A stretch of 64,000 nucleotides of DNA from Cladorhizidae sp. MBARI D1340-BT2 (GCA_028752905.1 JAQNBH010000069.1:403827-467826); one strand, 5' to 3'. Positions 8,691 through 20,400 are shown, numbered from the stretch's first letter. Made by a program: numbers and translations. Notes: generated from the letters alone by a model not told the origin.

Positions 8691-10776
8691 TTATGTTTAG
8701 TCTTCTGGCAGAATGAAAAATCTGTGTCGGGTCTACCAAGCAGCAATGTCTTAGGGGGCTCCCGACTGTGAGATCAAGGCAGGGAGGATGGTATATAAAG
8801 GGAAGAGTTCAGATATTAGTAACTTTGAAAGATAATTCTTTAAATCAAATAAAATTCAGGTGTGATTTACTGTTTTGAAATGTAGTTACCAGACAACCAA
8901 TGAGGAGCAGGAGGAAGAATTCAAGCCTGTCATGGAAGATGAGGATAATATAGTTCTTCGCTCTCTAGCATCTGTGGTGGTGGGATCAGTGTCGGTCCCA
9001 GTCAGGACTGGACTTGTTCGATAACTGTTTTGAAATAATCGTTGTCATAATAATATATATATTAAAAAACACTTCCATTAACAACCAAATACTACGAAGT
9101 TTTGCAAACTGGAAGAACTTCAAATGTTCAAATCCTTAGCCAGCCTGGATGTATGTTTGGGGTCAGTATCCTGCATGAGGCAGTGATGGGGGCAAACATC
9201 CTTCACGAAAGGTAAAAGTGTCTGGTGAAGAATTCGAACAAAAAGTGGAGCTCTCATAATACCATCAAAGATACTTTTTTCTTATTCCAGCCCACACATG
9301 CACCTTCACCAAATGTTTCACACTAAAATCAAATATCAAATCACCTTAGTATACCATAAATCTAAATGTATTACACAACCGTAATATAACATGTAACAGA
9401 TCTTGGCTTATTCTTTCGTGCCTGCTTATCTTACAGCAACAAAAAAGCCTCTGTGTTTCCAATTGAACTGTGCACTCATCTATCCATTGGCTTCCACTTC
9501 AATGTCACTCCAATTTTTTTATCTGGGATAAGGAAAAATGATACCAATTGATCAATAGGCTTATTACATGAGTCACTTTACCAATTTACCAGTGCTCTAT
9601 ATCAATACCTTGCCGTAGTCATAATGCATAATATCTACAAAGTGCCTATAAATCAAATGGCTTATCTTATTGGCTCTAGCCAAAATGCCATCATGACTCA
9701 GGGCTAGATTATCATTAGCCACTATCAACCAACTTAGCTTCAGAATGATAGAGAAAGCTACTACACTAGATATTAACTTTCACGTAGCTTAGTCCTAAAA
9801 TTAGTTCAACACAAACCTTATTGGCTTCTCTCCCAGTTTGCAGTACGCACTTCCTCGAAATATCCACACAAACAATATCCTGCAAAGCAAAACTAGGTTC
9901 CCTTTGCTGTGAAAGAGAATGTGCAGTTGGCATGCTGTCTTCTCATGATCTTGCTCCATCTTTTCCTCCTGCGTTACTTTTGGGCCAGCAGCTGTAACCA
10001 ACGAAGATCTCCCACTCCATGGTGTTAGGCAATACTAGTCTTGTGGTACTTGATAAAACTGTGGTGTTTTGCCTTGTTGCTGTCATGCCTCCTTCAAAAT
10101 ACAGACGATAGCTGCAGCCTTGAATCCTCTAGATTCCAAAGAATAAAATTCAATAAGGCATCTTGATTCCGATAAGCTGAAAAAGAATAAACGCTAAAGC
10201 AACAACCATTAGCCTTTGACCCGCTTTCGTCGATCGCTGGACATGTGCAAGTGAAATTCTGTGTTACAACACTTAATGATCCCTGCCTAACATATGTTGA
10301 CGAATATTTAGCGAATGTTTGACGAACGTTTGGCGAAAGGTACAGCAAAGCTGTGTCTCAAATGTACCACAAACATCCTATGCAAATGGTACGTGAGGTT
10401 TTTTGGGGCTTGTATTGTAGCTGATGGGTTAGCGCAGCAAGACCATTATGAGCCAAACCAAATCACATGATTCCAAAGATGCATGGCCATCCATAATGTT
10501 AAATACCTTTGGTTCAGTACATGTAGCATAATTCAGAATACTCTGTCTCATGCATCTTGAGATTTGGGCTAGTTTCCTGTCTTGACGGCTAGTAATTTAT
10601 AACATGCTTCTAAATATCCTATTAGTTTGTAAATAGTGGTGTTAGACGGCATACTTTCAATGCATATAAAAACCAACATTCTCTCAATTTGGAGGTGCTT
10701 CTAACTCACTGAACAGTAAATGTCCAACACCCGAGGCAGTGACTACAAGCTAACTATTCTCTATGTTCAAAGGTGG
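8691..10776. other. Intergenic DNA with two exon-like stretches
   Basis: No gene is firmly supported. At 8885-9022 (plus) an open stretch after a tgtag acceptor-like site reads TTNEEQEEEFKPVMEDEDN and on to a stop; it is acidic, unrecognised, and could be a terminal exon. At 9817-9879 (minus) a 63-bp in-frame segment lies between a good acceptor (ttgctttgcag) and a donor (gtttgtg), reading DIVCVDISRKCVLQTGREAN plus K. Neither has a family match I can name. The rest is AT-rich and featureless. Confidence 0.3.
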
Positions 10777-11085
10777 GGCATGCACAGTATGCCAGACCAC
10801 ACCCAACACTGGAGGAGAGCTAGGTCACGGAGTATGCCATACCACACCCACCCGTGGAGGAACCCGTTTCTGACCACACCAACCACAGCAGTCACAAAGT
10901 ATGTCAGTCCACACCAACACCCTGGAGGAGAGCAGTCACAAAGTTGGCAACCACAATCACACCCTGGAAGAGAGCCAGTCACAGAGTATGCCAGACCACA
11001 CCTACCCCCTGGAGGAGAACAGTCACAAAGTATGTCAGACCACACCCTACACTTGGAGGAGAGCAGTTACACAGAGACCAACCAT
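10777..11085 (+). repeat. Minisatellite, about 47-49 bp unit, about 6 units
   Basis: Diverged units contain agtcacaaagtatgtcagac followed by cacacccaacacctggaggagagc. One unit (about 10855-10895) is rearranged. The plus frame through it (126 residues from 10720) changes register between units and is repeat-derived, not a convincing gene. Confidence 0.75.
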
Positions 11086-11197
11086 GTGGAAGTGACCTAG
11101 ATCACTCCCCATAGAGATATAACACACCCATGTGATTAGACACCATCCAGGGGCGGTTAGAGCAAACACCCAACCCACACTTAGTGTGATTATAACA

Positions 11198-11430
11198 TAT
11201 CTGGCTGGATATGCATTTATAAACAACTTTCGTACAGCATCCACGCACTGATAGATATTCAAACATGACAAGACCCCCAGCAATAATTAACCTGTACACA
11301 GAAGCCCCCCAGAGTATCTGGCTGGATATATATTTATAAACAACTCTCATAAATCATCCACACACTGATTGATATTCTAACATGACAAAGCTTGCACCAA
11401 TAATTAACCTATACACCGAAGCTTTCCAGA
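11198..11430. repeat. Tandem duplication, two units of about 118 bp
   Basis: The segment starting atctggctggatatgcattt at 11198 recurs from about 11316 (atctggctggatatatattt). Both copies share the blocks ttataaacaact, catccac.cactga, catgacaa and caataattaacct. The right copy runs into the end of the SH2-like exon (gaagctttccagag). The left copy carries a diverged version of that exon end (gaagccccccagag). Confidence 0.75.
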
Positions 11431-11571
11431 GGTGAAGACTCTATGAGGTAGTAGAATATCTGGCTGCTGGGTGCTTTGATACTAAGGACGAAGGCCCCAG
11501 ACTTGCTGGAACTTGAACGGATCATGTAGGATCCCTCTGATTGGTGAGACAATATCTCTACAGCGATGTCC
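11417..11571 (-). CDS. SH2-domain-like exon (partial)
   Basis: The minus-strand frame reads RDIAVEILSHQ, then EGSYMIRSSSSKSGAFVLSI, then a QIFYYLIES-like strand. This follows the SH2 order: helix A (R..AE.LL), the GSFL(V/I)R strand whose Arg binds phosphotyrosine, the SSS..G.(Y/F)(V/A)LS(V/I) loop and strand C, then the strand D start. A good acceptor (ctatttccgcag, ending at 11572) precedes the Asp codon. A GT donor candidate (ttcg/gtgtat) is near 11416, just before an in-frame stop. SH2 domains recruit proteins to phosphotyrosine and are not usual in transposons, so a host gene exon or its pseudogene is likely. Partner exons were not found; the rest of the domain (strand D to helix B) would be in the next exon. 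Confidence 0.5.
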
Positions 11572-11682
11572 CTGCGGAAATAGATGTGGAGAACTTTAAT
11601 GAGCCACATATTTCTCAGAGAGGTCAAGTAGAAGATCATGCAGTGCTGGGAAGGAAACGGTTTCTTTCCAATCCATCCACCA

Positions 11683-11941
11683 GTGGGCAATAAATGATAT
11701 TCTCTACTTGTGAAGTAGGTAGATGGTTAATTATAAGTGGGCATTAAATGATATTCTCTGCTTGTGAAGTAGGTAGATGGTTAATTATTCAAATATATAC
11801 GTGGGCATTAAATGATATTCTCTGATTGTGAAGTAGAAGCTCGCTCAGTGCGTAGATGGTTAATTATTCAAATATATAAGTGGTGATTAAATGATATTCT
11901 CTGATTGTGAAGTAGCAGCTCACTCAGTTCATTATTCAAAC
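11683..11941 (+). repeat. Tandem repeat with growing unit length, 4 units
   Basis: Four units each start tgggcattaaatgatattct and continue ctgattgtgaagtag, at about 11683, 11739, 11800 and 11879. The first two have gtagatggttaatta directly after gaagtag. The third and fourth contain an extra gcagctcactcagt-type insert. Unit lengths are therefore about 56, 61, 79 and 60 bp. Confidence 0.8.
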
Positions 11942-12002
11942 GTCTTTTTATTTGATTATAACTCTCATGGATATTTGGGGATAATTTGCTCAGAGCAATT
12001 CT

Positions 12003-12245
12003 AACCAAGGACCACTTCCTAACCCAGGACCACCTCCTAACCCAGTACAACCTCCTAAACCAGGATCACCTCCTAACCAACGACCACCTCCTAAACCAGG
12101 CCCACCTCCTAACCCAGGGTCACCTCCTACCCAGGGCCACCTCTAAACCCAGGACCACCTCCTAACTAAGGAATACCTCCTAATCAAACCACCTTCTAAC
12201 CCTGGGCCACCTCCTACCCCTGGATTAACTTGTGACGTAGGACCA
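12003..12245 (+). repeat. 18-bp minisatellite, Pro/Gly/Asn-coding in one frame
   Basis: About 13 units of ccaggaccacctcctaac, with variants. Because 18 is a multiple of 3, one frame stays open from about 12000 to 12146 as a PGPPPN-type repeat before a deletion in a unit (cctacccagggccacctc) shifts it to a stop. It directly abuts the hAT relic at 12246. Whether the frame was ever translated cannot be told. Confidence 0.85.
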
Positions 12246-12473
12246 CCTCATGAGAGATGTGTGCGAGCCATTCGCAAGGTGCTTCCTGCTCTGATAACTA
12301 CTTTGCACACGCTCTATGAAGATTGTGGTGACGCAGAAGCATATGGCATAGCGTTGGTGTTGGGCTCTTATAGTAGAGTGGCCACTATCATTCCGCTATC
12401 ATCCGTGCTTGATCTTCTTGCTAAGCTCAATTGCTTTACGCCATATGGCGCTTGGCTGTTTAAAAAATCGTAA
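12246..12473 (+). pseudogene. hAT-type transposase relic (ZNF862/DUF4371-like)
   Basis: The open frame reads HERCVRAIRKVLPALITTLH, then YEDCGDAEAYGIALVLG, then a SVLDLLAKLNCF block and a stop. This fits the middle of DUF4371/ZNF862-like hAT transposases, where a TRWLSHE..C...I..VLP..(V/I)..L block is followed by GDAEA.G and a (S/D)VL..L..LN segment. The N-terminal catalytic block and the C-terminal dimerisation domain are missing; the minisatellite replaces the left side. It is not obviously part of the relic at 1317, which covers a different, earlier part of the protein. Confidence 0.5.
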
Positions 12474-12600
12474 CAATTCAACCGTTTATGCCAGCGCTAT
12501 TTATTTTATACCGCGCTATTCATAGTCTCTCTACGCTCCGAATTTGGAGTTCGAAGGTTAAAGTTAACTACGTTATTATCACGTTATTGCACTGACGACC

Positions 12601-13060
12601 CTTTTTTTAATTTTATTTTATTTTATAATTATACATGCTCAATAGCCACTGGCTAATGCAAAGAGCACACAATACGCATAACACATGAAATACATTATGA
12701 ATGTTATGAAATTGTTTGTATGTAATGTTTAAATAAGCTAAGAGAACGGGATTCCTTAATATTGTTCGGAAGAGCATTCCACTTACGAATGACAGAAGGG
12801 GAAAAAGATACATTAAAAGACCGAGTACGAGGGAAAATGAAAGTAAGATTGAGGGGGTGGTATGATCTAATGTTGTAAGGTGGAGGAGGCTGATGTGCAG
12901 GCAGTGAGGTTGGAAAGTCAATGTAATTATGCAAAAGCTTAAAGAGAAGTATGAGTTTAGAGTTGAGACGACGAGAGGAGAGTGTAGGGAGTTTTAGATT
13001 AGTACGTAAGAGGGAATAGTCAGAGGACCAGTCTTTAGAACAAATTTTGCATGCAAAGAA
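12601..13060 (-). pseudogene. 3' end of a LINE (non-LTR retrotransposon), 5'-truncated
   Basis: From about 13058 down to 12704 the minus strand reads FCSKDWSSDYSLL, NLKLPTLSSRRLNSKLILLF, LHNYIDFP, FIFPRTRSFNVSFSPSVIRK and WNALPNNIKESRSLSLFKHY, then a stop. This is the familiar C-terminus of CR1/L2/Jockey-type LINE reverse transcriptases (L.LPTL..RR...L..LYK, then FF.R....WN.LP). The 3' side ends in an A-rich (TTTTATT)n tail at 12601-12630, as expected for target-primed insertion. It is 5'-truncated just upstream of the piggyBac start codon at 13079. I saw no clear target duplication. Confidence 0.75.
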
Positions 13061-13078
13061 TTGTATTTTTTGGATACA

Positions 13079-14900
13079 ATGGCTAAATCTCTCAATTTAG
13101 AAGACGTAATTTCTCAGGTAACTGGTGACGACTTTGCCTTCTCAGAGGATGATTCTGGTGAAGAGGAAGGTGAAGGTATCTATGCCTATTTGGGTAGCAC
13201 CTGTACTGACCTGGAAGCCATGGAGAGTTTGGCCACTAACATTTTATCTAGTGTTCCAAATACTGAAGATAGGGCTAGCAGTGACAGTGATGCTGATCTC
13301 CCTCTTTTTGAATGCATAGAGCAGGAGGATATCTCAGGTATATGAAAGTATCTAGATCCAGTATTAGCTTGTAGAAAAGAGCTGATTTCATTATTCAAAT
13401 TCAAATTTCAAATTGCCAATTTGTACATTTTGGTTGTTTTGACAGATGTGATTGATGATAATCTTCAAACAGTATGTGCTGCCCCTCTGGCCAGTAGCTC
13501 CACTCCCACTCCAGAATCCTGCCCTCCATCTTCAACTACTAATGTGAGTGTAGCAATGGCTTGTTGACACTGTCCAATATGCTGCCTACTGTGCATAGGT
13601 GGTTGGACGAAGTCTGCGTCGCTCTAGCCGTACAGCTGTCTCTACCCAGGCCTCTTCTCTTCCTGTGCTAGTTTCATTGCATGTACCTACATGTACTTCC
13701 ACTGTACCAGTTGAGACTCCCACTTGTGCACCACGTGGTAGAAGACAACGAGGAGGTCATCGCTGTGCACCTTATAGTAAAGGACGACAAGGTGGTCATC
13801 ACTCTCGAGGCGGAAGAGTAGCCTGTTCCACATCAGGTGCTTCAACATCTGTGGCTTCAACTTCAAGCACTGTCCCTTTGGGAAGTAATTCCCTCTCTAC
13901 TCCAGTTGCCAACTGGAAAAAGGAAGAACCGACCCAGGTACGCTACACTTACTCTCTAACCCCTGGTCCAACCTCTCCAAATGTCACCTCCACTTCATCT
14001 GCTTCTGACCTGTTTTGTTGTTACTTCAATTGTGAAGTGTGGGATTTGCTTGTCACTGAGACTAACCACTATGCTGACCTACGAGTAATCATTCCACATG
14101 CACATCCTTGGGTTCCTATCACAGTATGTGAGATGAAAGCCTTTCTTGGTATGCTAATATACATGGGGGTGATGAAGTTTACCCGCCTAGAAATGTACTG
14201 GTCAACTGCTGATATCCATTTGGAATGCCCGTTATCATCAATAATCCCAAAAAATCGTTTCTGCCAGATTTTCCGTTTCCTTCATCTTGCTGACAGCAGG
14301 CTAGCTTCTGCACCCTCTCAACCTAGTTTTGATCGACTTTTCAAGGTCCGTCCCTTGTTGGATATAGTCGTACCTCTCTTCAGATCGCAGTATACTCTAC
14401 ATCAGCAGGTTACTATCGATGAAGCCATGATCCCGTACAAAGGTAGGCTTTCCTTCAAGCAGTACATGAAGGACAAGCCTACCAAGTGGGGCATAAAATC
14501 GTTTGTTCTGTCTGACTCAACAAATGGCTATGTTAGCAACCTACAGATCTATACTGGGAAGGGGGTTAGGCCCACTGTAGCAACTCAGACCACCACGGAA
14601 GTAGGGCTGTGTACAAGGGTAGTGTTAGATCTACTAGAAGGGCTTGCCTTTAGAGGACATCAAGTATATACTGACAACTACTATTCCAGTCCCACACTCT
14701 ACCTCACTCTTTACAACCTGGGATTGGACGCCTGTGGAACTGTTTGCATCAACAGGCGTTTTTTCCCAAAAGACCTGGCAACAGTGGCAAAAGTACAAAA
14801 CCGTGGCACCACACTGTTATGTTTACATTGTGTCAAGAAAGTAGAGCAGATGAAATATAACAGCTTATATCATGATAAACAACTTGTATTAATAAAATAG
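13079..14900 (+). CDS. piggyBac-family transposase, three exons
   Basis: Exons 13079-13337, 13446-13543 and 13599-14900 join in phase across GT-AG introns of 108 bp (13338-13445) and 55 bp (13544-13598), giving about 552 residues. The N-terminus is acidic (DSGEEEGEG, SDSDAD) and is followed by a basic Gly/Arg stretch. The DDE_Tnp_1_7 core follows: EMKAFLGMLIYMGVMK, FDRLFKVRP, VTIDEAMIPYKGR with the first catalytic Asp (about residue 393), KPTKWGIK, YTDNYYSS with the second (about 478), and GTVCINRR. The protein stops soon after (LLCLHC...), before the third Asp and the cysteine-rich C-terminal finger of full-length relatives, so it is probably C-terminally truncated. An AATAAA overlaps the stop. 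A domesticated or alternatively spliced form cannot be excluded. The start is the first ATG of an open frame that is in phase with the splice sites. Confidence 0.85.
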
Positions 14901-15092
14901 ATTTTATAATGATATTTATATTCTGTGGTCGTTTTTTAAATTTTTTTTTAAACACCATGTTGGTAAACTATTCTACTATCACATGAGCAAATGACAAGGG
15001 GTATCAGTACATTTCTAATTTTATATATTTTTTTAACTGAAACTGGTCATAAAATAAATAAATCCTGGGGAATCTGGCGGTGAAAGGGTTAA
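14901..15092 (+). mobile_element. piggyBac 3' subterminal region and terminal repeat
   Basis: Sequence after the transposase ends in aatctggcggtgaaagggtt, with TTAA at 15089-15092. Read inward this is TTAACCCTTTCACCGCC, the usual form of a piggyBac terminus at its TTAA target. Internal motifs match the solo end at 867-999. A matching left end was not found upstream of 13079, where the LINE fragment and hAT relic now lie, so the left side is probably lost or displaced. Confidence 0.65.
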
Positions 15093-15713
15093 TATTTTAA
15101 TATTTTCTATATTTTAATATTTTCCCTATATTTTATTATTTTATTTTAATATATATTTTTAATATTTTATTATTTCTTAATTTTTTTTTTTTGCTTATAT
15201 TATTGTACATTTTATTTTGTTATAATTTATAATTTTATTATATTTGATTATTTTTAATATTTTTTTTTACTATATTTATTCGTATTTATTATTTTACTAT
15301 ATTTTAATTTGAATACTTAATATAATTTATTATTTTACACTATAATTATATATATTATTATTTTGCTATATTTTATTATTTTACTTTATTTGTATATTTT
15401 TAATTTTACTCTATTTTATTATTTTACTATATTTTAATAACCTTACTATATTTTATTAATTATTTTCTTGACTTTTATTATATATTTTACTATATTTTAA
15501 TGTTTTACTATATTTAATATTTTTAATTTATTTCAATATTTTCCACATAATTATTAATTTTTATTATTTCTTATTTCACTACTATACTTTTATTTCATTA
15601 TAGTTTATTATACTATATTTTATTATTTTTAATATTCTGTTATTTTATTATATTTTATTATTTTTACTATATTTGTATTCACTATAATTATTTGTATTAT
15701 TTCACTACATTTC
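15093..15713. repeat. AT-rich low-complexity tract
   Basis: About 620 bp of nearly pure A/T built from irregular tatattttattattttac units. It begins exactly at the piggyBac TTAA and ends at the 27-bp minisatellite. No coding or RNA signal is seen. Confidence 0.9.
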
Positions 15714-16342
15714 AGTACATATATAAGTGAGTGTATGTACAGTATACAGCTAAGTGAGTGTATATACAGTACATATATAAGTGAGTGTATGTATATACAG
15801 TACATATATAAGTGAGTCTATGTACAGTACATATATAAGTGAGTGTATATACAGTAAATATATAAGTGACTGTATGTACAGTACATATATAAGTGAGTGT
15901 ATATACAGTACATATATAAGTGAGAATATGTACAGTACATATATAAGTGAGTATACAGAAGTGAGTGTATGTACAATACATATATAAGTGAGTGTATATA
16001 CAGTACATATATAAGTGAGTGTATATACAGTACATATATAAGTGAGTGTATATACAGTACATATATAAGTGAGGGTATGTACAGTACATATATAAGTTAG
16101 TGTATATACAGTACATATATAAGTGAGTGTATATACAGTACATATATAAGTGAGTGTATGTACAGTACATATATAAGTGAGTGTATATACAGTACATATA
16201 TAAGTGAGTGTATATACAGTACATATATAAGTGAGTGTATGTACAGTACATATATAAGTGAGTGTATATACAGTACATATATAAGTGAGTGTATGTACAG
16301 TACATATATAAGTGAGTGTATATAGTACATATATAAGTGAGT
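15714..16342 (+). repeat. 27-bp minisatellite, about 23 units
   Basis: The unit is gtacatatataagtgagtgt plus atataca (27 bp), with gtgtat/gtgtatgt alternation between units. Since 27 is a multiple of 3, frames stay open through the array in several registers (minus-strand frames of nearly 200 residues reading YMYCIYTHL or LTYICTVYT repeats). These are by-products of the repeat, not genes. Confidence 0.95.
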
Positions 16343-17427
16343 CCATTTAGGCAGGATCACAACCGCTCGCACTAGCACGCATCAATATTGTGAACATGAA
16401 GTCACATTGCATCACTTCGCTTGTATCAATATCCTGTATTGGTGTGCTTTATTTGTGTTTTGGCATAAAAATGAAGAAAGGTTGATAAGAGGTAGCGAGG
16501 AACTTTCTCAGTATACAGCTATATCAGACAAGCCATTTAGAGATGGAAGGTTCATTAAATAATGGGTGGAGTTTCATAATTGGCGGTGAAAGTCCAATTT
16601 CAAAAGTCCGAAGCAAAGTGACCAGGTGAATATTGTGAACTGCTTGAAGTGACGGGAAAGCCTGGACACAGACTGTGAACCCTGTACTCTACAGCTTATT
16701 ACAGCATGTACACGCAGTAGCCACACATACATTGTGAAAATTCTAGGATCTCGGAAGTGCCACACAATAGCCAGGACTGTCCAGGCACCGTGGGCAACCC
16801 CGGGATCTTCTGTATATCTCCAAGGTTCAAATTTAGTCCTAGGGTTTTCGTTCAGAGGTAGGGGCGACTCCAGGCTTCCACTCTTCTCCCCCCTAGTCTA
16901 GACTGAAGAGGATTCCCAGACACTCCTCCCTCCACCCAACAACAACAACAATAACAACAACAAACTTCTGAATCAAAAAGGAACCTTGAACTTTCAAAGA
17001 ACAGTCCACAGCTCACACTTGGCATGTGTCAATTATATACATATCACACATCTAGTTACCTACATGTAGAATCCTCCATGTACATGTAGAACCTCCCATG
17101 TACATGTAGTAATTTCTGTGTATATATATGTAGAAACTTCCATGTGCATATCTCCATGTACATGTAGAAATTAAACCTTACACTAGAGTGAGACCAGGAT
17201 GGAGCTGAAGTCAAGCAGTTGTAAGCCTTAAGGAACTGGAATCAAGAAAAACATTAGCTAAAGCAGAGACAGTGGCTGGACGTTGCATCAACATCAACCA
17301 GCACACCCTTGCCTAGTGACATACGCTCTGTAGCTCCAATTTGCATCATAGCAAATGATCTCATAATGCAGGTGTGCATTTATTAGAATTAAGGTGTCAG
17401 TTTCATGATACAAGTACAGTACAGTCT
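16343..17427. other. Unique sequence between two repeat arrays
   Basis: No gene is recognised. A (CAA)n-type microsatellite lies at 16937-16963. A short degenerate repeat of ccatgtacatgtagaa spans about 17058-17172. The sequence ends at the first satellite monomer. Confidence 0.5.
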
Positions 17428-20400
17428 GACCTTCATCAGGAATAATGACTAGATGCTCTAACCTTCATCAGGAATATTGACTAGATGCTCTAGCCTTCAT
17501 CAGGAATAATGACTAGATGCTCTAGCCTTCATCAGGAATAATGACTAGATGCTCTAGCCTTCATCAGGAATAATGACTAGATGCTCTAGCCTTCATCAGG
17601 AATAATGACTAGATGCTCTAACCTTCATCAGGAATAATGACTAGATGCTCTAACCTTCACTGGAATAATGACTAGATGCTCTAGCCTTCATCAGGAATAA
17701 TGACTAGATGCTCTAGCCTTCATCAGGAATAATGACTAGATGCTCTAACCTTCATCAAGGAATAATGACTAGATGCTCTAACCTTCATCTGGAATAATGA
17801 CTAGATGCTCTAGCCTTCATCAGGAATAATGACTAGATGCTCTAGCCTTCATCAGGAATAATGACTAGATGCTCTAACCTTCATCAGGAATATTGACTAG
17901 ATGCTCTAGCCTTCATCAGGAATAATGACTAGATGCTCTAGCCTTCATCAGGAATAATGACTAGATGCTCTAGCCTTCATCAGGAATAATGACTAGATGC
18001 TCTAGCCTTCATCAGGAATAATGACTAGATGCTCTAACCTTCATCAGGAATAATGACTAGATGCTCTAACCTTCACTGGAATAATGACTAGATGCTCTAG
18101 CCTTCATCAGGAATAATGACTAGATGCTCTAGCCTTCATCAGGAATAATGACTAGATGCTCTAACCTTCATCAAGGAATAATGACTAGATGCTCTAACCT
18201 TCATCTGGAATAATGACTAGATGCTCTAGCCTTCATCAGGAATAATGACTAGATGCTCTAGCCTTCATCAGGAATAATGACTAGATGCTCTAGCCTTCAT
18301 CAGGAATAATGACTAGATGCTCTAGCCTTCATCAGGAATAATGACTAGATGCTCTAGCCTTCATCAGGAATAATGATTAGATGCTCTAGCCTTCATCAAG
18401 GAATAATGACTAGATGCTCTAACCTTCATCTGGAATAATGACTAGATGCTCTAGCCTTCATCAGGAATAATGACTAGATGCTCTAGCCTTCATCAAGAAT
18501 AATGACTAGATGCTCTAGCCTTCATCAGGAATAATGACTAGATGCTCTAATCTTCATCAGGAATATTGACTAGATGCTCTAGCCTTCATCAGGAATAATG
18601 ACTAGATGCTCTAGCCTTCATCAGGAATATTGACTAGATGCTCTAGCCTTCATCAGGAATAATGACTAGATGCTCTAGCCTTCATCAGGAATAATGACTA
18701 GATGCTCTAGCCTTCATCAGGAATAATGACTAGATGCTCTAGCCTTCATCAGGAATAATGACTAGATGCTCTAACCTTCATCAGGAATAATGACTAGATG
18801 CTCTAACCTTCACTGGAATAATGACTAGATGCTCTAGCCTTCATCAGGAATAATGACTAGATGCTCTAGCCTTCATCAGGAATAATGACTAGATGCTCTA
18901 ACCTTCATCAAGGAATAATGACTAGATGCTCTAACCTTCATCTGGAATAATGACTAGATGCTCTAGCCTTCATCAGGAATAATGACTAGATGCTCTAGCC
19001 TTCATCAGGAATAATGACTAGATGCTCTAACCTTCATCAGGAATATTGACTAGATGCTCTAGCCTTCATCAGGAATAATGACTAGATGCTCTAGCCTTCA
19101 TCAGGAATAATGACTAGATGCTCTAGCCTTCATCAGGAATAATGACTAGATGCTCTAGCCTTCATCAGGAATAATGACTAGATGCTCTAACCTTCATCAG
19201 GAATAATGACTAGATGCTCTAACCTTCACTGGAATAATGACTAGATGCTCTAGCCTTCATCAGGAATAATGACTAGATGCTCTAGCCTTCATCAGGAATA
19301 ATGACTAGATGCTCTAACCTTCATCAAGGAATAATGACTAGATGCTCTAACCTTCATCTGGAATAATGACTAGATGCTCTAGCCTTCATCAGGAATAATG
19401 ACTAGATGCTCTAGCCTTCATCAGGAATAATGACTAGATGCTCTAGCCTTCATCAGGAATAATGACTAGATGCTCTAGCCTTCATCAGGAATAATGACTA
19501 GATGCTCTAGCCTTCATCAGGAATAATGATTAGATGCTCTAGCCTTCATCAAGGAATAATGACTAGATGCTCTAACCTTCATCTGGAATAATGACTAGAT
19601 GCTCTAGCCTTCATCAGGAATAATGACTAGATGCTCTAGCCTTCATCAAGAATAATGACTAGATGCTCTAGCCTTCATCAGGAATAATGACTAGATGATC
19701 TAGCCTTCATCAGGAATAATGACTAGATGCTCTAGCCTTCATCAGGAATAATGACTAGATGCTCTAACCTTCATCAGGAATAATGACTAGATGCTCTAGC
19801 CTTCATCAGGAATAATGACTAGATGCTCTAGCCTTCATCAGGAATAATGACTAGATGCTCTAACCTTCATCAGGAATAATGACTAGATGCTCTAACCTTC
19901 ACTGGAATAATGACTAGATGCTCTAGCCTTCATCAGGAATAATGACTAGATGCTCTAGCCTTCATCAGGAATAATGACTAGATGCTCTAACCTTCATCAA
20001 GGAATAATGACTAGATGCTCTAACCTTCATCTGGAATAATGACTAGATGCTCTAGCCTTCATCAGGAATAATGACTAGATGCTCTAGCCTTCATCAGGAA
20101 TAATGACTAGATGCTCTAGCCTTCATCAGGAATAATGACTAGATGCTCTAGCCTTCATCAGGAATAATGACTAGATGCTCTAGCCTTCATCAGGAATAAT
20201 GACTAGATGCTCTAGCCTTCATCAAGGAATAATGACTAGATGCTCTAACCTTCATCTGGAATAATGACTAGATGCTCTAGCCTTCATCAGGAATAATGAC
20301 TAGATGCTCTAGCCTTCATCAGGAATAATGACTAGATGCTCTAGCCTTCATCAGGAATAATGACTAGATGCTCTAACCTTCATCAGGAATATTGACTAGA

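Noticed and set aside
10094..10348. Cys-containing minus-strand reading frame of 84 residues
   Set aside because: The CTC and CC spacing fits no known domain, and there is no clear splice or start context.
10720..11100. 126-residue plus-strand reading frame
   Set aside because: It lies over a diverged minisatellite; the peptide repeats change register between units and resemble no family.
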